From Azolla caroliniana (lineage: Eukaryota; Polypodiophyta): a DNA stretch of 64,000 bases. The translations under genes were made by a program, and so were the position numbers. This document shows, one piece after another, positions 23,117 through 31,425 of this stretch. A model generated the notes under the pieces. The model ran no database searches. It saw only the letters and a program-made list of their open reading frames with translations, and was not told the DNA's origin. The DNA is taken from positions 25,048,001-25,112,000 of the forward strand of contig JBHGNT010000002.1 in the NCBI GenBank assembly GCA_043228905.1. Direction: 5' to 3'. Position 1 is the stretch's first letter. The number at the start of each line of letters is the position of its first letter.

Positions 23117-23201
23117 CGATCTTAGAAACTGTCATACGCAGGGTACTCAACCCCAATCGAATGCTACTTGATCTTCCGCATTGACGGCCTTGTCTACAAC
23201 A
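22894..23201 (+). repeat. 3' LTR of Copia C1
   Basis: This 308-bp LTR is nearly identical to 17446-17785 except for a CT microsatellite of about 34 instead of about 64 bp (near 23081-23114). It ends CTACAACA and is followed without any gap by the Gypsy D-type primer site at 23202. Confidence 0.94.
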
Positions 23202-23238
23202 TTTGGTGAACCCAACGTGAAGGCAACGACAAGGAGAA

Positions 23239-25232
23239 ATGGAGGAGCAAATGAGGCTTATGTGTACGATGGTGGAACGAATGATGCGAGAGCAAGGTAT
23301 GATGGCAAGCATCGACAAAGTCGTCGACAATATTCTTGCACGAGTAGGGATCTTCGAAGGTATGAATTTAACAAGGTTTCTGAAGATTTACAATGAAGAA
23401 ATGCTTAAACGAGGTGTCGACAAAGTTGCAAAAATTAATAGCTTTAATCGAGTCATTGCGATTGGGCTACAAGAAAGGGTCCAGGAGCTACAGAGAGAGC
23501 ATCATACATGGGCGACTTTCGAAAGAGCATTATTGAATGAATACAACCTCAACGACATGTCAAGGATGACAAGGAAAGCTTTGATGGATTGGGTAGAGTC
23601 TGATAAACATTTAAGTGTTTTGGAAGTATTAAAAGAATTTTCAGAAAGATTTGAGCAATTAAATGTTAGAGATAGAAATATAATAATGCCAGATAAAGTA
23701 ATATTGTTTCTACAAGCTACTAATATTAAAGACAGGACGGACTTGCGAATGCTTTTAAAAGATCAGAATAGTCCAAGTGGACTTACCGAAGACTGGGAGG
23801 AGGTGAAAAGGACGTGTGCCCATTTCTGCAAAAGAAAGTTATGGTTTATGGAGTTGCCCGACAGAAATGATGAAGAAGCGGGGAACGAGTCAGGAGAAAA
23901 GAAAGTAGAAGAATCACTCTTACAGGAATTGGTGAAAGGCATGAAAGACTTGTCGATCAAAGTGACGAAGCTAGAATCAGGACAAAGCTCAACTTCGTCA
24001 AGGCGAGGTGGAATGGTCCGAAGGTGTATGTGGTGTGATAATATCGACCACCAGAAGAAAGATTGTCAAGAGCATAGGGATGCTCTTAAACATAATAAAA
24101 TCTACTATCAAGATGGCAAGATTCACTCGACAGAGACTCGACAACCACTTCAACTCAACTTCGGGCAAGGAGGAATGAAAAAGATAATGGAAGACGTCGA
24201 GAGAGAAACGACTCAAGCGATACAATCAGTGGCAACCTTAGGGTTGCACGTAGAAGACTCTTATGGTGGATCTGACTTTTGGCAGGGTGTGATGGAGTAT
24301 GCAAGAAAAGGGAAGGTTCAAGTGGATGAATTAAAAAGAGCGGTAGATGAAATACGACACTTCATTGGATGGAATGATACAATAAACACACTATCAGCAT
24401 TTGCCCAAGTGAATGTACAAGATGCACTAGTGGAAGAGAAGCGAAAGAGAGCTGAGGAGGCTGATTCGGCAAAGAAACATGAGACACAAGAACAACTTCA
24501 AACAAGAGAGATGGAAAAGGATGCTCTTGAGTCGAAAGAAGTTGATAAAGTCAAAGGGAAGACATACCCAACTTTTAAGATTGCTTCGGACACAAAAGCC
24601 ACAGTGGATATAAAACATCTCATGAAAGAAGTTACGAAAGAGTGTGCAGCAACAAGTCTCCAAGATTTGGATCATGAATCCATCAATGTTGCCGGTGTAA
24701 AGAAGATAAATGATGTAGGCATTCATGAAGGGGATAGGAGTCATTATACAAAGAACCATTGGGCTCAAGCAACAACGGAGGCGCCTACAAAAATTATAGA
24801 GCAACAAATTCCTTGTATTGCTTTGATGGATCATGGATCAGAAATTAACATGATGTCATCGGAATGTTGTTCTCAATGAAGGTGGCCAATCGATAAGAAT
24901 CATGGTTCGAAGAAAAGAGTTGCAACAGAGATGATGGAGGATCTATTCGGAGCATGTCCTAATGTGAAAGCAACAATGGGAGATGTGTCGGTGGATGAAA
25001 ATTACTCGTAGTGAGTATGGAAACAAAGGATGGTGAACCATACATCAACGTAGTAAGGATGGAAACAACTGTGATTAATGATGATTCAACTTTCGCGAGG
25101 ATCAAGAGTCAGGATGGAAGGAAGAGGGGCCATATCTTAACCATGACGCCTAACCATGAAAGAAACAAAGAATGCTTGAGGGGACATCCAATTCAGAAAC
25201 GGAATGAAGAGTTTTTCCAAGACTTTGGATGA
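23239..25232 (+). pseudogene. Gag-protease of D3, interrupted
   Basis: ATG 23239 opens 546 codons, stopping at TGA 24877-24879. The same frame reads on to TAG near 25008-25010, and the end of the protein is recognisable at about 25020-25232. The N-terminal part is Gypsy-like gag, followed by a zinc knuckle CMWCDNIDHQKKDC near residue 261, a charged linker, and a protease-like segment with ALMDHGSEINMMS. The stretch equivalent to the VILGEPYI part of Gypsy-D is partly deleted. Similarity to the Gypsy-D gag at 29251-31371 holds over the whole length, but D3 is far richer in A and T. The final stop TGA 25230-25232 is followed at once by a 10-bp hairpin. Confidence 0.82.
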
Positions 25233-25270
25233 ACTTGGCACAACTAGTGTGCAAGTTCAGAGGGGGTGGG

Positions 25271-25873
25271 TGTCGTGAAGGATTTGCTTCACGATATAAA
25301 AATAAACTTGAATATTGTATTAAGTAACATTTGAGAGACTTAAACCCGTAACCTCATACACCAAGGACGAAACATATACCATTAGGATAAGTTATTTTCT
25401 ATAATTATATTTTTATCACCATACTTATGACATGTGTATCTTCATACATTAGAGCTTAGATGAGCATGATGGTTATCATGCATCACATGTAAAGCATGTG
25501 CGCCAAATAGCGATCATGCATCACATGCATCACATGCATTACATGCATGCCATGCACCTCCATATCATCATATGCATGAGAGAACCTATAAAGAGAGGCA
25601 AGGAATTAAGGGATGAATCAATGGGAAAACAGGGTAATCAATCAATTAAGGGAAATTTAGAGAATAATAATCATATACTATTACTTCTTAAGTCATACAT
25701 TATCTTTGTCTCTAATCTACGCTCGTCTCTTTGTCACACAATACTTTTAACTCTTATTCTTCTTATCCTTAATCTTCCTAACATCAATGCACAAAGCCTT
25801 ATAAAATATATTGCTGACTCCCTTTAACCTTAGTCCCTGCGACTTCGTTGCAGGAACCACAACTAGTCTGACA
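25271..25873 (+). repeat. 3' LTR of D3
   Basis: It begins TGTCGTGAAG. A perfect 8-bp inverted repeat, TCGTGAAG with CTTCACGA, occupies 25273-25280 and 25287-25294. The likely end is CTAGTCTGACA at 25873, after which the minus-strand D2 gag begins. A tRNA-like module lies antisense at about 25333-25393, and ATGCAT/CATG-rich palindromes are dense near 25460-25580. The 603-bp length rests on the 3' end being chosen where D2 coding sequence starts. Confidence 0.75.
25333..25393 (-). other. tRNA-like module inside the D3 LTR
   Basis: Read on the minus strand there is an A-box-like segment around TATCCTAATGGTATA and a B-box-like GGGTTTAAGTC in tRNA spacing. It is antisense to the LTR. The B-box departs from the GGTTCGAATC consensus, so pol III use is doubtful. 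It is not a functional tRNA gene. Confidence 0.5.
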
Positions 25874-26225
25874 GCGTAGTGGCTCTCCGCAAGCTCGTCT
25901 TCCGCAGCCATCTCGTCGAGGAGTGCCGCCCTTACCTAAACCGGCTTCTCAGGCTCCGGTTCCGTCGCGAGACGCTTTCTCTTCACGAGGTCCACGATGT
26001 TGTCGTGGAATTCCCTTCTCGCGATGCCAAGCACTTCCCTAAGCGTGAGTTCTACGCAACTATCGAGTTCTCGCTCCTCTAGAACCTTCTGTAGGTTCGT
26101 TGTTTTCTCGATCTCCGAGCTTAAACGGAAGCTCGGAATCCTGCCCTTCTCTTTCTCCTGGGACCCGGTCAGAGTGACATCATGTCTTCTCAGCGCACTT
26201 CGAGTGTCATTCCTCCCCGAAGGGC
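25874..26225 (-). pseudogene. Gypsy D2 gag fragment, distal part
   Basis: Minus-strand sequence encodes a segment parallel to the Gypsy-D gag from about the FWLSTEIERTT region to DELAESHYA. It includes LEERELDSCVELTLREVLG and LVKRKRLATEPEPEKPV, then a stop. It is the continuation of the D2 gag at 41516-42774, from which it was separated by insertion of Gypsy-F; the 5-bp target AGGGC at 26221-26225 recurs at 41511-41515. Confidence 0.85.
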
Positions 26226-26657
26226 TGTTACCGGTCGGCAAAGGAGTCCAGAGTGGGAAACGGAGAGCTAATTAAGTAGTAGGAATGTGGTTTAATTAAG
26301 CTATGAGTGTGGACGGACGGACCGGAAACGATATGCCGTTCCGGATCCAGACCGATCCCGAACAGGTGCGGATGGCACCGTTTTGTAATACAGACCGGAA
26401 ACCTATTTAAAGGCTCGGATACAATGTAATAGTTAGCGGTTAATTAATGAAAGCTTAAGCGTTGTTATCTCTCTGTGTTAATTGTCGTTCTGTCTTAATT
26501 GTTATATCTTACGCGTGTTATGAAGACGATCCTAATAAGTAACTTAATTAAGTCGGATTAAGCGTTGAAGTCTAATCCGGTTGCCGTAACACCCTTTGGT
26601 GAAGTGTCTCCCGTAGACACCCTGTGTTAGGCCATTGTCCGGCCCAAAGAGTTAACA
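26226..26657 (+). repeat. 5' LTR of Gypsy-F
   Basis: The 432-bp LTR runs from TGTTACCGGTCGG to AGAGTTAACA. A TATTTAAA box is at about 26404-26411. The 3' LTR differs at only a few bases, so the insertion is fairly recent. Downstream of it TGGCGACCACGATTCC near 26665 is the likely primer site, of the TGGCGAC type seen in many plant Gypsy elements. Confidence 0.92.
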
Positions 26658-26710
26658 CAGTTTTTGGCGACCACGATTCCTGTTTTTGCAGCGAACGACG
26701 GCACGGATGG

Positions 26711-28136
26711 ATGTCTAGATCAACGCACGACCTGGTTACAGATCGAACTCAACGCCTTGCCGAAAGGCAAAGGAGACGCGAGGCTTTCCAGCAAGCGGTG
26801 CAGGAAATTAGAGCGGATCGCTCGTTTTCCAATGTAATCCGGAGAGTAGCGGAGGACTCCCTCTGGTTACAGCAAACATCGCACCCGGACGACGGCAGCA
26901 GCCTAAGCAGCCTCCGGGAAACCGAATCCCTTCTCCACGCGTTGGCAAACGGAGAAGGCGAAGCAGAGGCCTTTTTAGCATATGAATCGGACTCCGAAGG
27001 GGAATACAACGTGCACACGAACTACCGTAGCAGCAACGAAACCCCGGGTGGACCGGAGGACGAAGGATTGGATACCTTACCAACACCGGAACCGGAACCG
27101 GAAGTGCTAACGCTGGAACCCCCGGAACCAGCAGAAGAAGAACGACCTCCGACACCGGAAGTCGAAGAGGAGAGGCCTCCGTCACCAAAGGAAGAGAAAC
27201 AACCGACACCGAAATCAAATCGGGAAAGACCACCGACACCGGAGAAAATTCCGGAACGAGCACCAACACTACCAGCCCGCGCACCGATACCGAACGACGA
27301 CATGTCGTTCCAGTACTCCAAATATAGAGATGATCCAGACGCGGAAGCTCATGTGCACGCCTTTGAACAGACATGGGAAGCCAACCATGTGTCCCAGCGA
27401 TTGACCCCAGAAGAAGAAGAACGCTCTAAGATAGCGGAATTTGGCGTCACATTGGAGGGACCAGCAGCAAGATGGCGCCGGACGTAGGACCCGTCTACCA
27501 TCAACACCTTTGCAGATTTAAAAGCTAAATTCATGCATTTTTTTCAAAAGGAGGTGGACCAAACCGTAATGGTAGGCTTATTTTATACCATCCGGCAAGA
27601 GGCAGGGGGAGAGCATTCCCCAATTTGTCATCCGGTTTCAACGGATGCATAGTCAGCTTACCCGTGCACCCCCGGAGGAGGAATTACGGACGATATTCCT
27701 AAACGCGCTCCGGGAACCCCTACGCACGGTTTGCACGGTAATCGATTTCCGCACAAGTACCATCGACCAGGTCATTGACCGGGTGAAAGAGATGGAAAAG
27801 ACAAGCTCCTGGCTCACACTGGGCGCACTTCAACGGGCGTTACTGTCCGATGAAGACCTCCGGTTTCGGCAAGCAATACAGTGCACAACCTGCTTGAATT
27901 CCGGACACTCGGCTCTAGAATGCACTATGAGGACGCAATGTGTAATCTGTCAATCCAAGAGCCATACGACGGATAGGTGCGAGTATAATCTGTTGACTCG
28001 GCAAGCACCGCCCGTCCGACAAATTGAGCCACGCAGCAGCAGGGATGAAGAAGACGAACGCTGGCGGCGAATGGACCGTGACCGACCGGCACAGGATGTC
28101 CGGTATGGCAAGCGAAGGGAAAAAAATGTCCAGTAA
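26711..28136 (+). pseudogene. Gag of Gypsy-F, interrupted
   Basis: ATG 26711 begins a frame with an acidic, proline-rich linker repeating PPTPE/PPSPK-like motifs (near 27120-27280) before the capsid-like region. That region is broken by TAG 27485-27487 and a frameshift near 27610. The next block (27645-28136) is capsid-like and has two zinc knuckles, CTTCLNSGHSALEC and CVICQSKSHTTDRC, then an Arg/Asp-rich tail. A third knuckle, CYYCRQEGHYSSQC, lies beyond Gypsy-D at about 35734-35775. The gag is therefore split by both mutation and insertion. Confidence 0.85.
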
Positions 28137-28440
28137 GGCGAGCGACGGGAAAATGATGTCTGGTACGGTGATCGGCGAGAGAACTATGACCGGCATGATC
28201 GGTACCAGGATTACAATAGACGATACGAACAGTACGACCGGGAGCACTCCCCCGGGTATCGTCAACAACGGGAGGAATACGGCAGATATAACGGGCAACC
28301 CCGTCAAGAGTACCGTAATAAGAAAAGCTATAACAAAAAACGGCATTTTAAAAAAGGCGGCTACCCCTGGGATCCGGACCAAGGAGCTCCAAGTAGCCAA
28401 CCGGTACAAAACCCCGCGCGTACCGTAGGACCTGCCCCGG
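28137..28440 (+). other. Low-complexity end of Gypsy-F gag before the Gypsy-D insertion
   Basis: This stretch repeats GCGAAGGGAAAAA/GCGACGGGAAAAT-like units and reads as charged, Tyr- and Arg-rich peptide in more than one frame. It links the gag block to the zinc knuckle on the other side of Gypsy-D. I see no separate gene in it. Confidence 0.6.
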
Positions 28441-29208
28441 TGTCGTGAAGAAAACCGTCCAAGGGTGGAATTGGGGCACCAAGGCGTGGGAACCGGCTCT
28501 TCACGCGCGTGCGCGCCAAGTTGTACATAGAGAGGGATTAGGTACCTAGGAGGATCAAAGTGGTTAGATACGGTAGGTAGAAATTTAATGCCGAACGGCT
28601 CCGTCTGGACCTATAAAAGGAGGAGGACGGGGAAGAAGAAAGCATCGCGACTTGGCGAGGACGAAGTGCTGTCGAACTGCGAAGAGGCTCTTCTTTCCTG
28701 GAGAGAAGATCATCGGACGCTGCAGAGCCTGGGGATTCGTCGTTTCTGCTGCGTGGGAAGCCCGAGTGCTTCCGGCAGAGGCTCCCTGTTCTGCTGCTGC
28801 TTCGAGGTCGCGGATTTGGGCGCAGAGGTCGTGATCCGTCGGGAGTTCGCTGTCTCTGCTCCGTGGACAGCCCGTGTGCTTCCGGCAAAGACACTCCTCT
28901 TCTGTGACATTCTGCTCCTGTGGGTGCGTGAGTGGGACCCGTGTTGGGACCCTTGCCGGCGTGCCGGTTGTAAATGACAGTTTGTATTCTCTGTTTAATT
29001 GAAGTCTAGCAGTCTCGTCCTTTCTTGCTCTTGTTGTCTCCCTCGTCTCTTGTGCAGTCGGTCTTTCACACACACACACACACACACGAATACACACCCG
29101 CCTGCTCTTCTCCTCCATCTTCTTCGTTCTCACTCTCACTCTCTCCTTGGTTCGAGACCCCCGTGGTCCCGCCTCTGTTCCTACACGTACCCGCGGAAGA
29201 CCGCGACA
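28441..29208 (+). repeat. 5' LTR of Gypsy-D
   Basis: The 768-bp LTR runs from TGTCGTGAAG to CCGCGACA. CGTGAAGA at 28444-28451 is the inverse of TCTTCACG at 28498-28505. A TATAAAA box is at 28612-28618. A diverged tandem repeat of about 110-120 bp with the CCGTGTGCTTCCGGCA-type core lies near 28740-28910, and a CA microsatellite near 29067-29090. Confidence 0.94.
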
Positions 29209-29210
29209 TC

Positions 29211-29230
29211 TTTGGTGAACCCGACGTGAA
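29211..29230 (+). promoter_or_regulatory. Primer binding site of Gypsy-D
   Basis: TTTGGTGAACCCGACGTGAA starts 2 nt after the 5' LTR. The same site is found in D3 (23202 onward, with one A for G) and on the minus strand in D2 (42801-42818). It is not the initiator-Met site used by the Copia elements. I could not name the tRNA with confidence. Confidence 0.8.
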
Positions 29231-29250
29231 CAGGCGGCAGAGGAGTGATA

Positions 29251-31371
29251 ATGAGAGGGTCTGAGCTTGCCGAAGCTATGGCGGTAGCTGTCGACCGGCT
29301 AGTAAATGCTCGGGAAGGAACGGGTGCTCTCGACAGAGCCATTGAGTCGGTCGTTGGCACTATAGGCCGGTTCGGAGGGAAGGATGCCACGAGCTATTTG
29401 GAGGCCTACCGGGCCGAAATGATCATGAGGGACATACTGACGGACAGGCGGCTGTCCGGATTTCCTCGGGTGGTGGCACCGAGCATCCACGCGGAGGTGC
29501 TCGAGGTGCTGACCGGTTGCCAGACATGGGAGGAGTTCGAGCTGCGGCTCCTCGAGAGATACGGGTTAGACGACTCACTTCGGTTGTCGAGACTAGACTT
29601 CATGGCATGGGTTGAAAGCCCCGGAAAAGGGAGGAACACGACGGCGCTCCTCCAGGAATTCGAAAAACGGTTCGCGCGGCTGTCGACGCTGGATCGGACC
29701 GTACTGGAGACGAGTCAAGTACTACTGTTTGTCAAGTCGGTGGACGCGCTTGACAGAGAAAAGGTGGGTCTCCTATTGGAGACGGACGAAGGGCTCACGG
29801 CAGATTGGGCCGTGGTTAAACGGGTCTGCAGCCGTTTTGACAAACGACATGAGTGGAGCGACGGGGCCCCGAAGGCCCCAGTACGAAGACCTGAGGTGTC
29901 AGTATCGGCGCCGGCAAGGAGGGAAGAGACCCGACCCTGGCTAGAGAAGGGGTCGACCTCGAACGACCAGGTTAAAGGGTCTTCCGGAGGTGCGGCCCTG
30001 GAGGAGTTAACGCAAATGGTGCGGGACCTGCAGATCGCGCAGGCACGAAGGGACAGTAGTGAACCGCCCCGCGACCAGAGGCCACCTGCATTGCAACGGT
30101 GCATGTGGTGTGACGCGCCCGGTCATATTCGGAAAGACTGCGCGGATTTCGCTGGGGCGCTCAGAGCCAACGTAGTGTACCTCTCGAACGGACGGGTGCA
30201 CGCAAGCGAAACCCGCAGAGCCTTGGAGCTGAATACGGGGCATGGCGGAATGAAGCGACTGATGGAGGAGGCTGCCGCACGACACGCGGAGGCAGCAAAC
30301 TATGCGGCATCGGCGGGAATCCGGGTCGGGGGTGACAAGGCCCGTAAAGAGAAGGATTCCGAATTCTGGCCACTTGTGTTGGAGAACCTTTCCGAAGCGC
30401 GGTTGAAGAAAGAAGAGGCCGACCGCGCGGAGCAAAGGGTCCAGGAGGTTACCGGGTGGGACGATCAGGTCGAAGAGAAAACAGGCTTCGTGGAAGCCGC
30501 ATGCCAGAACTACGAGGTTCTGGTAGAGGACAAACAAGCGGGAAGAGCCGGAGGGGTCGGTCCCTCGAAGCGGTACGAGACCCGGTTCGGTCCGAAACCG
30601 AACAATGCCGGCAACCCAAGCGTGCCGGATGGGAAGAAGCAGGCCGGGTTCTGGCTGAGCACCGAGATCGAGAGGACGACGGACCTACGGAAGGTCCTCG
30701 AGGAACGAATCCTTGACAGCAAAGTGGAACTGTCGTTGCGGGAGGTGCTTGGAATCGCCAAAAGGGAGTTCCACGACTCCATTGTCGACTTGGTGAAGCG
30801 GAAGAGGCTCTCGACGGAGCCGGATCTGGAGAGGCCGGTGGAAGTGCGGACGACGCACTTGGAAGATTCAGCCCTGAAGGACGAGTTGGCCGAGAGCCAC
30901 TATGCGAGGCCACATTGGGCCAGGGCAACTACGGAAACACCTGTGAGGATCGGCGACGTTCCGGAGCCGGTGGTGGCGCTGGTAGACCATGGGTCCAAAA
31001 TCAACATGATGTCCATGGAGTTCTACAGGAAGGGAAAGTGGCCGATCAACACCAAGCACGGGTGGAAGATACGGGCGGCGACGTGCGCTACGGAAGAGCT
31101 GCATGGGGCGTGCCCGAATGTACGGGTAAAGATCGGCGACGTCGAAATCGATCAACACTTCTTCGTGCAAGAGACGTCTTCACACCCGGTGATTCTCGGT
31201 GAACCGTATATCACGGCAGCGCGCATGGAGACGAAGGTGCTGGATAACGGTTCGGCGTATGCGCGTGTGAAGAGCCAGGACGGACGGCACTCCGTCCAGT
31301 TCATGACCGTATGCCCAAACCATGAGCGAAATCGGAAAACCCTCGGCGGCGATGGCCGCGAGGATTTTTAG
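29251..31371 (+). CDS. Gypsy-D gag-protease, ending at UAG
   Basis: ATG 29251 opens a frame of 706 codons to UAG 31369-31371. It begins MRGSELAEAMAVAVDRLV. Gag-like alpha-helical sequence is followed by a zinc knuckle CMWCDAPGHIRKDC near residue 284, a charged linker, and a protease-like domain with ALVDHGSKINMMS (near 579) and VILGEPYI (near 647). The catalytic triplet is DHG instead of DTG or DSG, and the same DHGS occurs in D3. No protease-like sequence occurs in the pol frame, so this is the only protease. The frame after the UAG stays open into pol. Confidence 0.93.
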   Translation: MRGSELAEAMAVAVDRLVNAREGTGALDRAIESVVGTIGRFGGKDATSYLEAYRAEMIMRDILTDRRLSGFPRVVAPSIHAEVLEVLTGCQTWEEFELRLLERYGLDDSLRLSRLDFMAWVESPGKGRNTTALLQEFEKRFARLSTLDRTVLETSQVLLFVKSVDALDREKVGLLLETDEGLTADWAVVKRVCSRFDKRHEWSDGAPKAPVRRPEVSVSAPARREETRPWLEKGSTSNDQVKGSSGGAALEELTQMVRDLQIAQARRDSSEPPRDQRPPALQRCMWCDAPGHIRKDCADFAGALRANVVYLSNGRVHASETRRALELNTGHGGMKRLMEEAAARHAEAANYAASAGIRVGGDKARKEKDSEFWPLVLENLSEARLKKEEADRAEQRVQEVTGWDDQVEEKTGFVEAACQNYEVLVEDKQAGRAGGVGPSKRYETRFGPKPNNAGNPSVPDGKKQAGFWLSTEIERTTDLRKVLEERILDSKVELSLREVLGIAKREFHDSIVDLVKRKRLSTEPDLERPVEVRTTHLEDSALKDELAESHYARPHWARATTETPVRIGDVPEPVVALVDHGSKINMMSMEFYRKGKWPINTKHGWKIRAATCATEELHGACPNVRVKIGDVEIDQHFFVQETSSHPVILGEPYITAARMETKVLDNGSAYARVKSQDGRHSVQFMTVCPNHERNRKTLGGDGREDF

Positions 31372-31425
31372 AGGACTATCAGGGCGTGGGGCCGCGATAG
31401 TCCGGGCACCCCGGACGAACCCCAC
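31369..31425 (+). promoter_or_regulatory. UAG with downstream stem/pseudoknot: candidate readthrough signal
   Basis: UAG (31369-31371) is followed after one base by GGACTATC (31373-31380), which pairs perfectly with GATAGTCC (31396-31403). In the loop, GTGGGG (31386-31391) can pair with CCCCAC (31420-31425), giving an H-type pseudoknot. After the UAG the frame has no other stop until 34833. This suits programmed stop suppression between gag and pol, as in gammaretroviruses. The one-base spacer is shorter than the usual about 8 nt, so the function is uncertain. Confidence 0.6.

Larger units (their letters stand above)
17446..23201 (+). mobile_element. Ty1/Copia element family C, copy C1 (full length)
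   Basis: C1 spans both LTRs, a primer site, a long leader, gag-pol and a polypurine tract. LTRs are nearly identical apart from CT-repeat length, so it is young. Its pol is broken by a 22-bp duplication. Unusually, there is no target duplication: the left flank is CCGTG in the B2 LTR and the right flank is TTTGG, the primer site of the gag-only Gypsy element D3. This points to recombination after insertion. Confidence 0.93.
23202..25873 (+). mobile_element. Gag-only Gypsy-related element D3 (5' LTR replaced by C1 LTR)
   Basis: The block starts with a primer site TTTGGTGAACCC as in Gypsy-D, holds one gag-protease frame and goes straight into a polypurine tract (AGAGGGGGTGGG) and an LTR at 25271-25873. 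There is no reverse transcriptase, RNase H or integrase. This matches the idea of a terminal-repeat retrotransposon with only a GAG domain, dependent on a related autonomous element. Its own 5' LTR is absent: C1 ends exactly where the LTR should end. Confidence 0.8.
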
